The notes: a model not told the origin generated them from the sequence alone. DNA of 64,000 bases from UBA1127 sp965116355 (GCA_965116355.1 OZ220679.1:1736001-1800000); one strand, 5' to 3'; counted from the first letter of the stretch, positions 17,616 to 26,155 are shown. Numbers and translations are program-made.

Positions 17616-18605
17616 ATGCCTCCGCTTCTGGAAGTCCGAGACCTGCATGCACACTTCATCACCCGAATGGGAACGGTGAAGGCCGTCAACGGCGTGAGCT
17701 TCACCCTTGAAGAGGGAAAGGTCCTCGGGCTCGTGGGCGAGAGCGGTTCCGGCAAGAGCACCCTGGCCCTTTCGCTCGTCCGGCTGACGCCCTTCCCCGG
17801 CGAGGTCGTCGGCGGCGCCGTGCTGTTGAACGGGCAGGACCTCATGCAGATGTCGGAGCTCGAGCTGCAGCAGATCCGCGGCAAGGAGATCGGCATCGTG
17901 CTGCAGGACGCCAACGCCGCCCTCAACCCCACGCTGCGCATCGACAACCAGATGGTCGAGGCCCTTGAAGGCCACCTCGCGCTCGGCCGCAAGCAGGCGG
18001 AGCGGCTCGCCGTCGACCTCCTCCGCGACATGGGCCTGCCGGACGCCCAGGAAATGATGAAGCGGTACCCCTACCAGGTGAGCGGCGGTCAGGCCCAGCG
18101 CATCATGCTCGCCATGGCCCTTGCCCTCAGTCCCAAGATCATCGTCGCCGACGAGCCCACCGCCAACCTCGACGTCACCATCCAGGCCGAGATCCTGGCC
18201 CGCCTGCGAAGGCTCCAGAAGCAGAACGGCGCGGCCATCCTCTACATCACCCACGACCTCGGCGTGATTAGCCGCGTCGCTGATGAGGTCGCAGTAATCT
18301 ACGCGGGATCGATCATGGAGCGGGCGACGGCGCGGGACCTCTTCCAGCGGCCGACCAATCCCTACACCCACGCGCTAGTGCAGAGCCTCCCCCGCATCGA
18401 CGTCAAGCAACGACGGCTCGAGTCCATTCCGGGGCAGCCGCCGGACATGATGGACCTCCCGGACGAGTGCCCCTTCCTGCCCCGCTGCCCGAAGGCGCTC
18501 GCAACCTGCCGCGTTAACCCCCGGCCCGGGCTCGTGGAGATGTACGACGACCACTTTGTCGCCTGCTTCAACCCCATGGACCCGGAGGGAGAGCTCAACA
18601 GTTAA
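17616..18605 (+). CDS. oligopeptide-type ABC transporter ATP-binding protein
   Basis: 329 residues from the ATG at 17616 (a GTG at 17604 is an alternative). Walker A GESGSGKST, signature VSGGQAQR, Walker B IIVADEPTANLDV and the C-terminal oligopeptide extension CPFLPRCPKALATC identify an OppD/DppD-type ATPase. The Q-loop region reads VLQDANAALNP rather than the usual FQEPMTSLNP of close relatives, a mild divergence. No permease or binding protein is adjacent, so it is an orphan component that may serve transport genes elsewhere. A terminator follows. Confidence 0.9.
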   Translation: MPPLLEVRDLHAHFITRMGTVKAVNGVSFTLEEGKVLGLVGESGSGKSTLALSLVRLTPFPGEVVGGAVLLNGQDLMQMSELELQQIRGKEIGIVLQDANAALNPTLRIDNQMVEALEGHLALGRKQAERLAVDLLRDMGLPDAQEMMKRYPYQVSGGQAQRIMLAMALALSPKIIVADEPTANLDVTIQAEILARLRRLQKQNGAAILYITHDLGVISRVADEVAVIYAGSIMERATARDLFQRPTNPYTHALVQSLPRIDVKQRRLESIPGQPPDMMDLPDECPFLPRCPKALATCRVNPRPGLVEMYDDHFVACFNPMDPEGELNS

Positions 18606-18625
18606 CAGTCCTGAGGAAATACAAC

Positions 18626-18658
18626 GGGCGGGGCCACTGTGGACCCCGCCCTTCGTTT
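18626..18658 (+). terminator. Rho-independent terminator after ABC ATPase
   Basis: GGGCGGGG (18626-18633) pairs with CCCCGCCC (18644-18651), with inner CCA/TGG pairs, followed by TTCGTTT. It separates the ABC ATPase gene from the convergent hsp20 gene and may work in both directions. Confidence 0.8.
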
Positions 18659-18670
18659 GGGGAAACGAGA

Positions 18671-19120
18671 CTAGTTCTGGCTGTGGGTGTTGATGGACAG
18701 CCGTCGCGCCTTCTTGGCCTCCGCCTTGGGCAGCGAGACGGTGAGCACGCCGTGCTCATAGTGCGTGTCCGCCCCGTCGCTGTTCACCGACTCGGGCAGC
18801 CGCAGCGTTCGGTGGAAGCTGCCGAAGCGCCGCTCGCGCAGCCGGTAGTGCTCCTCCACGATGTCCTCCGACGTCGAGGTCTCACCCTTGATCGTCAGGA
18901 CGTTGTCCTCGATGGAGATGTCCAGCTCGTCGGGCTTGACGCCCGGCACGGACGCCTTCACGAGGACCCTGTCGTCCTGCTCGATGACGTCGAGCGGGAG
19001 CGTCCACCCCTCCGCGCCCTCGATCTCTGGGTTGAACCTGCCGAACCCCCGCCACAGCCGGTTCATCGTCTCGTCCATCCGGCGTAGCTCCCTGAACGGG
19101 ATCCACGGTTGCATGACCAT
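18671..19120 (-). CDS. Hsp20/alpha-crystallin small heat shock protein
   Basis: 149 residues from the ATG preceded by AGGAGG. The alpha-crystallin domain runs about 45-140, with VKASVPGVKPDELDISIEDNV and the C-terminal strand motif HYEHGVLTVSLPKAE (G-x-L hallmark); N-terminal WIPFRELRRMDETMNRLW is typical of bacterial Hsp20. It is an ATP-independent holdase. It is divergent from the dnaJ-hspR-clpC operon and has its own good promoter; a HAIR site for HspR lies in the shared intergenic region. An upstream in-frame extension to 19216 lacks a ribosome-binding site. Confidence 0.95.
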   Translation of the reverse strand: MVMQPWIPFRELRRMDETMNRLWRGFGRFNPEIEGAEGWTLPLDVIEQDDRVLVKASVPGVKPDELDISIEDNVLTIKGETSTSEDIVEEHYRLRERRFGSFHRTLRLPESVNSDGADTHYEHGVLTVSLPKAEAKKARRLSINTHSQN

Positions 19121-19221
19121 TGCGTACCTCCTGGTTCTCTTGCGCCGATAGGCGCTGCCTGTCTGGTTTCGGCCGGTGCTCCTCACGTCCAGCATTGAAG
19201 CCCGGCTGTCCTGCATAACTC

Positions 19222-19250
19222 ATTCTAAGCCGAGAGTTGGACTATGTCAA
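19222..19250 (-). promoter_or_regulatory. hsp20 promoter
   Basis: On the minus strand TTGACA (19250-19245), a 17-base spacer and TAGAAT (19227-19222) form a near-consensus sigma70-type promoter about 100 bases before the hsp20 ATG. Confidence 0.8.
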
Positions 19251-19278
19251 CAGGGTTCTTGAAATTAAAATGAAATAT

Positions 19279-19299
19279 CTTGACATCAAGTATATCAAG
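19279..19299. promoter_or_regulatory. HAIR-type HspR operator
   Basis: CTTGA (19279-19283) and TCAAG (19295-19299) are separated by exactly 11 bases, matching the outer half-sites and spacing of the HspR-associated inverted repeat (CTTGAGT-N7-ACTCAAG); the inner GT/AC positions differ. It overlaps the -35 and spacer of the rightward promoter, and hspR is two genes downstream, so autoregulatory repression is likely. Confidence 0.75.
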
Positions 19300-19308
19300 G
19301 TTTATTGT
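19280..19308 (+). promoter_or_regulatory. promoter of dnaJ-like/hspR/clpC operon
   Basis: TTGACA (19280-19285), 17-base spacer, TATTGT (19303-19308), in an AT-rich patch unusual for this genome. The -35 box lies inside the HAIR-like repeat. The start codon follows 19 bases after the -10. Confidence 0.8.
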
Positions 19309-19327
19309 CTATATAGAGGAAGTCGAT

Positions 19328-20302
19328 ATGGCTGGCGACTACTACAAGGTCCTCGGCATCGACCGGAACGCTGGCGAGAAGGAAGTCCGCGCGGCCTTCC
19401 GCAAGCTCGCGCGCCAGTACCACCCCGACGTCAACCAAGGCGAGCCCGGCGCCGACGAGCGCTTCAAGGAGATCAACGAGGCGCACGAGGTCCTCTCCAA
19501 CCCGGAGTCCCGCCGCCTCTACGATCGCTACGGCGAGCGCTGGCGAGACGTGCAGCGCGGCGGCGATCCCTTCCAGGGCGGACGCCAGTGGCGCACCCAG
19601 ACCATAGACCCCGAGGCCTTTGAGGAGTTCTTCGGTTCACGCTCCGGCGGCTTCTTCGACAGCTTCTTCCGGCCTACCCGCGGCGCCCGCCAGCGCGGTC
19701 CCGGCGCCCAGCGCCCGTCCGCTCTCGAGCAGCACGTCGAGCTGACGCTGGAAGAGGCGTTTCACGGCGCCACCCGCAACCTGCAGGTCACCGGGCAGTC
19801 GCCCTGCGCGGCCTGCCACGGACTCGGTGTCGTCGACAGCAACGTGTGCCAGGCCTGCCTCGGCCAAGGCTATTCCTACCAGCCCGTCCGCGGCGAGGTC
19901 TCCATCCCCGCCGGCGTCGACAACGGTTCGCGTGTGCGAGTGTCGCCCGGCGGGCAGCAGGTGGTGCTCGTCGTCTCCGTGCAGCCGCACGCGAGTTTCG
20001 AGCGCAAGGGTGACGACCTCTCCACGGAGGTCTCCGTCCCCCTCTACGACGTCATCCTCGGCGCGGAGGTCGTCGCGCCGACACTCACCGGGCAGGTCGC
20101 CCTCAAGCTGCCGCCGGAGACGCAGAACGGCCGCGTCTTCCGCCTCGGCCGCCAGGGTATGCCGAAGCTCGGCGAGCCCGCGGAGCGCGGCAACCTCTTC
20201 GTGACCATCAGGACGGAGCTGCCGACGGACCTCTCCGACGAGGAGCGCGGCCTGTTCGAGCGGCTTCAGCAGCTTCGCAACTGTTCGGGAGATACGAGAT
20301 GA
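19328..20302 (+). CDS. DnaJ-like co-chaperone with reduced zinc-finger
   Basis: 324 residues. An N-terminal J domain (2-70) includes HPD at 32-34. A short Gly/Phe/Arg-rich linker (about 85-130) with FEEFFGSRSGGFFDSFF follows, and then a beta-rich substrate-binding region (from about 180, PAGVDNGSRVRVSPGG). Full DnaJ has four CxxCxGxG repeats; here only two are present, CAACHGLG (C160, C163) and CQACLGQG (C174, C177), enough for one zinc site. It is therefore between DnaJ and zinc-free CbpA. It would stimulate DnaK, which is not in this window. The stop overlaps the hspR start as ATGA. Confidence 0.9.
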   Translation: MAGDYYKVLGIDRNAGEKEVRAAFRKLARQYHPDVNQGEPGADERFKEINEAHEVLSNPESRRLYDRYGERWRDVQRGGDPFQGGRQWRTQTIDPEAFEEFFGSRSGGFFDSFFRPTRGARQRGPGAQRPSALEQHVELTLEEAFHGATRNLQVTGQSPCAACHGLGVVDSNVCQACLGQGYSYQPVRGEVSIPAGVDNGSRVRVSPGGQQVVLVVSVQPHASFERKGDDLSTEVSVPLYDVILGAEVVAPTLTGQVALKLPPETQNGRVFRLGRQGMPKLGEPAERGNLFVTIRTELPTDLSDEERGLFERLQQLRNCSGDTR

Positions 20303-20667
20303 CAACAAGAGCGCAGCCCGGTTGGGACGAGCCCTGCTATGTGATCAGCGTCGTGTCCCGCATGGTCGGCGTCACCGCGCAAACGCTCCGCTACTTCGAG
20401 CGCATCGAGCTCGTGGCGCCGTCCCGCTCCGGCGGCAACATCCGCCTCTACTCGCCGCGCGACATCGAGCGGCTCCGGCGCATCAAGACGCTGGTCTATG
20501 ACATGGGCGTCAACGCCGCCGGCGTCGATGTCATCCTCCGCCTCACGGACCGCATCCAGCGCCTCGAGGGCCAGGTCGAGTTCCTCCGCGATGAGCTCGA
20601 TCGGCTCACCGCCGACGCTGACGTCGAGGAGTCCCAGACGGTCGAGGGAACAGTGCGCGAGCAATAG
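20299..20667 (+). CDS. hspR: HspR-like MerR-family heat-shock repressor
   Basis: 122 residues with an N-terminal MerR-type helix-turn-helix: YVISVVSRMVGVTAQTLRYF, then GGNIRLYSPRDIERL, matching HspR in pattern and in its lack of metal-binding cysteines. A C-terminal coiled coil (LTDRIQRLEGQVEFLRDELD) would mediate dimerisation. HspR represses chaperone genes at HAIR sites and is usually encoded with dnaJ, as here. A HAIR-like site at 19279-19299 supports the assignment. Translation is coupled to the dnaJ-like gene by a 4-base overlap. Confidence 0.9.
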   Translation: MTTRAQPGWDEPCYVISVVSRMVGVTAQTLRYFERIELVAPSRSGGNIRLYSPRDIERLRRIKTLVYDMGVNAAGVDVILRLTDRIQRLEGQVEFLRDELDRLTADADVEESQTVEGTVREQ

Positions 20668-20750
20668 GGCGCGGCCACGCTCCCGCAAGCACAGCACATT
20701 GGAACATTGAGGACGGCTGGAGCAGGCTGTCCGGCCCCGGAGGCAAGGTT

Positions 20751-23216
20751 ATGGCACAACCGGACAAGTTCACGGAATCGGCCAGGCAGGCCATCGCATA
20801 CTCCCAGGACCTCGTGCGCCGCTACCGCCACCCCCAGTGGGACGTGGAGCACGTCCTCCTCGCTCTCCTCGAGCAGCAGGACGGCGTGCCCGCGCAGGTC
20901 CTCCGCGAGCTCGGCGTCGACCCGGCCGCGCTGCGGGCCGACCTCGGCGCCGCCCTCGAGCGCGCGCCGAAGATCGAGTACGACTCGCAGCGCATCTACG
21001 CCACCCCCCGCATCGAGCGCGTCATGCGCGATGCCGAGATCGAGACGGAGCGCCTCAAGGACGACTTCATTGGCACCGAGCACCTGCTCATCGCCATCTC
21101 CCAGGAGCGCACCGGCGAGTCCGCAGAGTTGCTCCGCGCGAGGAGCGTCGAGACCGAGAGCATCTACCGTGCCCTGACCCAGGTGCGCGGCGCCCAGCGC
21201 GTGACGGACCCTCATGCCGAGGACCGCTACCGCTCTCTCCAGCGGTTCAGCCGAGACCTGACGCAGCTCGCCCGCGAGGGCCGTCTTGACCCTGTTGTCG
21301 CCCGCGACGGCGTCGTCCGGCAGGCAATCCAGACCCTCGCCCGCCGCACCAAGAACAACCCCGTCCTGCTCGGCGAGGCCGGCGTCGGCAAGACTGCCGT
21401 CGTCGAGGGGCTCGCACAGGCCATCGTCGCCGGCGGCGTCCCCGACGCCATCAAGGACAAGCGCGTCCTCTGGCTGGACATGCCCGGCCTCGTCGCCGGC
21501 TCCAAGTTCCGCGGCGAGTTTGAGGAGCGCCTCAAGGCCGTCATGGACGAGGTGCTGGCCGCGCAGGGCGAAATCATCCTCTTCATCGACGAGATCCACA
21601 CCGTCGTCGGCGCAGGCGGTGCGGAGGGCGCCATCGACGCCTCCAACATGATGAAGCCCGCCCTGGCCCGCGGCGAGCTCCAGGTCATCGGCGCCACGAC
21701 GCCCGACGAGTATCGCAAGTACATCGAGAAGGACTCGGCCCTGGAGCGCCGCTTCCACCCCGTCTGGGTCGAGGAGCCCTCGGATGACGACGCCATTCTG
21801 ATGCTCACGGCCCTGCGCCCCCGCTACGAGTCTCACCACGGCGTCGAGATCGACGACACCGCCGTCGAGGCCGCCGTGCGCCTCAGCAAGCGCTACGTGA
21901 CCGACCGCCACCTGCCCGACAAGGCCATCGACCTCATCGACGAGGCCTCGGCCAAGCTGCGGCTGCAGATGTCCAGCATGCCGGAGGAGATCAAGGACCT
22001 CCAGCGCCGCGCCGCCGAGCTGCAGGACCAGGAGGAGGCCGCCGCCAACCGCGCCGACTACCAGCACGCCTCCGAGATTCGCGCCGAGCGCCTTCAGGTC
22101 GAGCACGCAGCCGCCACCCAGCGCGACGCCTGGCTCGCCGACGAGAAGCTGGCGCAGGCCGTCACGGAGGACGAGATAGCCACGCTCATCGCCGAGTGGA
22201 CGGGCGTGCCGGTCAGGCGCCTCCTTCAGTCGGAAGCGGACCGGCTGCTCACCATGGAAGATGAGCTGCACGCCCGCGTAGTCGGCCAGGACGAGGCCGT
22301 CACCGTCGTGTCGGAGGCCATCAGGCGCGCCCGCGCGGGCCTCAAGGACCCTCGGCGCCCCATCGGCACGTTCATGTTCCTCGGCCCCACCGGGGTCGGC
22401 AAGACGGAGCTTGCCCGCACGCTGGCGCAGTTCCTCTTTGACGATGAGGACGCCCTCATCCGCATCGACATGTCGGAGTACATGGAATACCACACCGTCT
22501 CCCGCCTCGTCGGCGCCCCGCCCGGCTATGTCGGCTACGACGAGGGCGGCCAGCTCACCGAGCAGGTGCGCCGCCGCCCCTTCCGCGTCGTGCTCTTCGA
22601 CGAGATCGAGAAGGCGCACCCGCAGGTGTTCAACATCCTCCTGCAGCTGCTCGACGATGGCCGCCTCACGGACGGGCACGGCAACACCGTCGACTTCCGC
22701 AACACCGTCGTCATCATGACGAGCAACGCCGGTACTACCGACGTCGGCCGCGGCAACGCCATCGGCTTCCGGCGCGGCGACGCCAGCTACGAGGCCCAGC
22801 GCGAGCGCACCCGATCGGCCGTCGACACCGCCGTCAAGCGCGAGTTTCGCCCGGAGTTCCTCAACCGCCTCGACGAGATCGTCATCTTCGATGCGCTCAC
22901 CCGCGACGACCTGTTCCGCATCGTCGACCTGCTGACGGACGCCGTGCAGTCCCGCCTGGCCGAGCAGGCCCTCACCCTGCGCGTGACGGATGCCGCCAAG
23001 GACTGGCTGGTCAAGGAGGGCTATGACCCTGTGTACGGCGCCCGGCCCCTGCGCCGCGCGGTGCAGCGCCACATTGAGAACCCGCTCTCCAACCGTATCC
23101 TGCAGGACGGTCTCGCTCACGGCGACACCGTCCACGTGGACGTCAACGACGATGGAAAAGGCTTGACCTTCGCAGTGACCGCCGCCCTCGAGCCGGCGGA
23201 GGCCGCAGCAGGGTAG
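20751..23216 (+). CDS. Clp/Hsp100 AAA+ ATPase, ClpC-like
   Basis: 821 residues: Clp N-domain repeats (1-150), AAA-1 with Walker A GEAGVGKT (208-215) and FIDEIHT, a short middle region, AAA-2 with GPTGVGKT (545-552), and a C-terminal D2-small domain. The linker between the AAA domains is too short for the roughly 120-residue ClpB coiled coil and contains a UVR-like QEEAAANRADYQHASEIR. An IGF tripeptide at 671-673 sits where ClpC carries its ClpP-docking loop. These favour a ClpC-type unfoldase feeding ClpP over a ClpB disaggregase, though the heat-shock operon context is more usual for ClpB. No clpP is in the window. Confidence 0.88.
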   Translation: MAQPDKFTESARQAIAYSQDLVRRYRHPQWDVEHVLLALLEQQDGVPAQVLRELGVDPAALRADLGAALERAPKIEYDSQRIYATPRIERVMRDAEIETERLKDDFIGTEHLLIAISQERTGESAELLRARSVETESIYRALTQVRGAQRVTDPHAEDRYRSLQRFSRDLTQLAREGRLDPVVARDGVVRQAIQTLARRTKNNPVLLGEAGVGKTAVVEGLAQAIVAGGVPDAIKDKRVLWLDMPGLVAGSKFRGEFEERLKAVMDEVLAAQGEIILFIDEIHTVVGAGGAEGAIDASNMMKPALARGELQVIGATTPDEYRKYIEKDSALERRFHPVWVEEPSDDDAILMLTALRPRYESHHGVEIDDTAVEAAVRLSKRYVTDRHLPDKAIDLIDEASAKLRLQMSSMPEEIKDLQRRAAELQDQEEAAANRADYQHASEIRAERLQVEHAAATQRDAWLADEKLAQAVTEDEIATLIAEWTGVPVRRLLQSEADRLLTMEDELHARVVGQDEAVTVVSEAIRRARAGLKDPRRPIGTFMFLGPTGVGKTELARTLAQFLFDDEDALIRIDMSEYMEYHTVSRLVGAPPGYVGYDEGGQLTEQVRRRPFRVVLFDEIEKAHPQVFNILLQLLDDGRLTDGHGNTVDFRNTVVIMTSNAGTTDVGRGNAIGFRRGDASYEAQRERTRSAVDTAVKREFRPEFLNRLDEIVIFDALTRDDLFRIVDLLTDAVQSRLAEQALTLRVTDAAKDWLVKEGYDPVYGARPLRRAVQRHIENPLSNRILQDGLAHGDTVHVDVNDDGKGLTFAVTAALEPAEAAAG

Positions 23217-23235
23217 CGGCCGCCAGCGAAGTATT

Positions 23236-23279
23236 GCGAGGCGGGCGCCGGCACTGGCCCACCCCGCCTCGCTCCGTCT
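23236..23279 (+). terminator. probable terminator after clpC-like gene
   Basis: GCGAGGCGGG (23236-23245) pairs perfectly with CCCGCCTCGC (23263-23272) over a 17-base loop. The following TCCGTCTT is only moderately T-rich, so efficiency is uncertain. Confidence 0.6.
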
Positions 23280-23366
23280 TGCCCCGGCGTGGCCTCGCGG
23301 GTATCCTTCCCCGTGCCGACGCAACGTGCGTCGGCCGAACCTTGCCCCGGCCAGTGAGGTGCAGCC

Positions 23367-24317
23367 ATGCCGGACCTGCCGACCCAGGAAGAGGTCCTCG
23401 CCTACTTTGACTCCCTCAGCAACTGGGGCCGATGGGGTGAGGACGACCAGCTCGGCACCATGAACCACATCACGCCGGAGACCCGCCGACGCGCCGTGTC
23501 CTTGGTGCGCGAGGGCGCGACCGTCTCCTGCTCCCGAACGCTGAGCAACGCCCCCGGCCCGGACGTCGTCGCCCAGCCTGTCCACTACATGATCGAGTCT
23601 GGCGAGGGCTACGCCCACGATGAGAAGGCCGGCCCCCTGCGCCCCTCGCAGACCTCCTCGGACTTCATCGGTGTGGCCTTCCACGACCACACCATCACCC
23701 ACGTCGACAGCCTGTCGCACTTCTTCTTCGACGGCAGGATGTACAACGGCAAGCCCGCCAGCCTCGTGTCCACCCGCTACGGCGCGACGTGGGAGTCGAT
23801 CGAGGTGCTGCAGGGCGGCATCCTCGCCCGTGGCGTCCTGCTGGACGTCCCCCGGCTGCGTGGCGTGCCGTGGTTCAACCCCGGCGAGGGCATCCTCCGC
23901 GATGACCTAGAGGCCGCCGAAGAGACCCAGGGCGTGCGCGTGGAGCCCGGCGACGTCCTGCTGGTGCGCACCGGCCAGCTCCGCCGCCGCGCCGAGCTTG
24001 GCCCGTGGAACATCGCGGGCGAGGGCGGCACCGGCACCCACGCCAACTGCCTCCCCTTCTTCCACGAGCGTTCCATTGCCATGCTCGGCTCGGACACCGG
24101 CAACAGCCTGATGCACCCCGGCTTTGACCGCTTGGCGAACCCCACGCACCAGGTGGGCATCGTGGCCATGGGCCTCTGGATCCTCGACAACGCCGACCTT
24201 GAGGCCCTCGCCGAGGCCTGTGAACAACGCGGCCGATGGGAGTTCATGATTACCATCAACCCCCTGCGCATAGAGGGCGGCACCGGCTCCCCCGCAAACC
24301 CCGTGGCCGTCTTCTAG
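23367..24317 (+). CDS. cyclase-family (kynurenine formamidase-like) hydrolase
   Basis: 316 residues. The metal-binding motif region reads HDHTITHVDSLSHFFFDG, the long-variant form of the cyclase-family HxGTHxDxPxH pattern (PF04199). Later conserved blocks are GVLLDVPRLRG, VEPGDVLLVRTGQ and GSDTGNSLMHPG. Relatives hydrolyse cyclic or formyl amides using a zinc or manganese centre; which amide or ester is cleaved here is unknown. It stands between a terminator and a repeat cluster, upstream of a TPP-dependent enzyme in the same direction. Confidence 0.87.
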   Translation: MPDLPTQEEVLAYFDSLSNWGRWGEDDQLGTMNHITPETRRRAVSLVREGATVSCSRTLSNAPGPDVVAQPVHYMIESGEGYAHDEKAGPLRPSQTSSDFIGVAFHDHTITHVDSLSHFFFDGRMYNGKPASLVSTRYGATWESIEVLQGGILARGVLLDVPRLRGVPWFNPGEGILRDDLEAAEETQGVRVEPGDVLLVRTGQLRRRAELGPWNIAGEGGTGTHANCLPFFHERSIAMLGSDTGNSLMHPGFDRLANPTHQVGIVAMGLWILDNADLEALAEACEQRGRWEFMITINPLRIEGGTGSPANPVAVF

Positions 24318-24324
24318 CCCATCA

Positions 24325-24443
24325 TCGTTGTTCCTGCGAAGGCAGGAACCCCGACACCCCCAACACTGTTCGCCGAAGAGCCAACCAAAACCCGTTCGCC
24401 CTGACGCCGTCCTGAGGTTCTCGAAGGAGCTTGTCGAAGGGCG
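24325..24443. repeat. interspersed repeat pair between cyclase and TPP-enzyme genes
   Basis: A palindrome GTTCCTGCGAAGGCAGGAAC with trailing CCCGACA (about 24330-24356) is followed by a long-form copy of the other repeat family, starting CCGTTCGCCCTGACGCCGTC at 24392 and ending in GTCGAAGGGCG at 24443. The two families occur together as at 11.6 and 35.9 kb. Confidence 0.8.
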
Positions 24444-24475
24444 ACCCGGCAATCATGCATCAAGAGGGAGAAGAC

Positions 24476-26155
24476 ATGACGCGATTGTCACCCGGCCAGT
24501 CGGTGGTGGAGGCCCTCCGCGCCGAGGGCGTCTCCTACGTCTTCGGCATCGTTGGCGGCACCTTCCTCGAAGTCCTCGACGCCCTCTACGACGCCGAGGA
24601 CATCAAGTTCGTCAGCACTCGCCACGAGCAGGGCGCGGCCTTCATGGCCGACGGGTTCGCCCGAGCATCCGGCCAGCCCGCCGTTTGCCTCGTCACCAAC
24701 GGCCCCGGCGCGACCAACCTCGTCTCCGGCGTCTACGCCGCCTACACCGGCCACTCCCCCGTCATCGCCGTCTCCGGCGCCCCCTCCCGCGACGTCGTCT
24801 ACCGCGACGCCTTCCAGGAGGCCGACCATGTCTCCCTCTTCCGCCCCGTGACCAAGCAGGCCCTTACCGTGAACGCTGCGGACCGCATCCCCGAACTCTT
24901 CCGCCACGCCTTCCGCACTGCAATGACCGGCAAGAAGGGCCCTGTCTTCATCGACATCCCCCGCGACCTCCTGAGCGGCGCTCCCATCGAGCACCCTGCC
25001 GCGCAACCGCCCTCGTATCGCGTCCACCAGCGTCTCCCCGCCGACCCCGAGCTGGTGGGCTGCGCCGCCGCCCTGCTCGCGTCCGCCGAGCGCCCCGTCA
25101 TCGTCGCCGGTGGCGGCGTCACCCAGAGCGGCGCGTCCGAGACGGTGGTGCAGCTCGCAGAGCTCCTCCACGCGCCGATGATCACCAGCTACGGCCGCAA
25201 CGACGCCGTCCCCAACGCCCACCCCCTCTACGTCGGCCCCCTCGGCCGCGCCGGCGCCCCCGAGGCCGGGCAGGTCTGCGCCCGCGCCGACGTCATCTTG
25301 GCTGCCGGTACCCGCCTTTCCAACTTCACCTCCTTCTACGACAACCGCTATATCACCGCGGACGCCAAAATCATCCAAATTGAGATCGACGAGCGGGAGC
25401 TCGGCCGCAACTATCCCGTAGCCGTCGGTATCCAGGCCGACGCCTCCGCGGCCCTGTCGAGCATCCTCGACACCCTGCGCCAGCAGCCCTCCCAGCCTGA
25501 TCGCACCGCATGGGCCGCCGAGGCCGCCGACCTCCGCGCCAAACGCCGTGCGCGCCTGGACGAGGAGTCGACGTGGACAAGCTCTCCCATGAAGCCCCAG
25601 CGCGTCTACGGCGAGCTGCGCAAGGCGCTGCCGGAGAATGTCATCATGGTGCTGGACGCGGGCGCCTGCCCCGCCTTCGGCTATGACCGCCTCGACTTCC
25701 AGCGTCCAGGCACCCTCATAACCCCGCTCGACTTCGGCGGGCTGGGCTTCGCCTTCCCCGAGGCCCTCGGCGCCAAGCTCGGCCGCCCCGACGCGCCCGT
25801 AGTGGCCATCCACGGCGACGGCGGCTTCCTTTTCAACGTGCAGGAGTTGGAGACTGCCGTCCGTGAGGGAATCGCCGCCGTCACCATCGTCATGAACAAC
25901 AACCTGTGGGGTTCGGAGGCCGCCTACCAGCAGGCGCTCTATCCGGGCCGCGAGATCGGCGCAAGGGTCACTAACCCCCGCTTCGACAAGCTAGCGGAGC
26001 TCTTCGGCGCGCGCGGCTACTACGTCGACCGCGCCGGGGACGTCGGCGACGTCGTCACGGAGGCCATCGAGTCCAACCAGCCCGCCGTCATCGAGATCCC
26101 CGTGGACCCCGAAGAGCTCCCGCGCCCCGCCCGCCTCGTGGAGTCAGGCCGCTAG
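24476..26155 (+). CDS. thiamine-pyrophosphate enzyme, acetolactate synthase-like
   Basis: 559 residues from the ATG after AGAGGGAGAAG. Three TPP-enzyme domains are present. The N-terminal domain has the catalytic glutamate E51 (RHEQGAAFMADGFAR), the middle domain has ERPVIVAGGGV, and the C-terminal domain has the cofactor motif GDGG (447-450) through MNNN. This matches the family of acetolactate synthase large subunits, oxalyl-CoA decarboxylase and benzoylformate decarboxylase. No acetolactate synthase small subunit or ilv gene adjoins, so a catabolic 2-oxoacid decarboxylase or ligase is as likely as a biosynthetic role. Confidence 0.9.
   Translation: MTRLSPGQSVVEALRAEGVSYVFGIVGGTFLEVLDALYDAEDIKFVSTRHEQGAAFMADGFARASGQPAVCLVTNGPGATNLVSGVYAAYTGHSPVIAVSGAPSRDVVYRDAFQEADHVSLFRPVTKQALTVNAADRIPELFRHAFRTAMTGKKGPVFIDIPRDLLSGAPIEHPAAQPPSYRVHQRLPADPELVGCAAALLASAERPVIVAGGGVTQSGASETVVQLAELLHAPMITSYGRNDAVPNAHPLYVGPLGRAGAPEAGQVCARADVILAAGTRLSNFTSFYDNRYITADAKIIQIEIDERELGRNYPVAVGIQADASAALSSILDTLRQQPSQPDRTAWAAEAADLRAKRRARLDEESTWTSSPMKPQRVYGELRKALPENVIMVLDAGACPAFGYDRLDFQRPGTLITPLDFGGLGFAFPEALGAKLGRPDAPVVAIHGDGGFLFNVQELETAVREGIAAVTIVMNNNLWGSEAAYQQALYPGREIGARVTNPRFDKLAELFGARGYYVDRAGDVGDVVTEAIESNQPAVIEIPVDPEELPRPARLVESGR

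Noticed and set aside
20751..23216. Assignment of the AAA+ gene as clpB
   Set aside because: The region between the two ATPase domains is too short for the ClpB coiled coil, and an IGF loop is present; ClpC-like is favoured, though not certain.
20496..23720. A 1074-codon open frame on the minus strand opposite hspR and the clpC-like gene
   Set aside because: It is antisense to a clear AAA+ ATPase gene. The peptide is a Gly/Val/Leu/Asp-rich mirror typical of high-GC antisense frames, with no motif and no ribosome-binding site.
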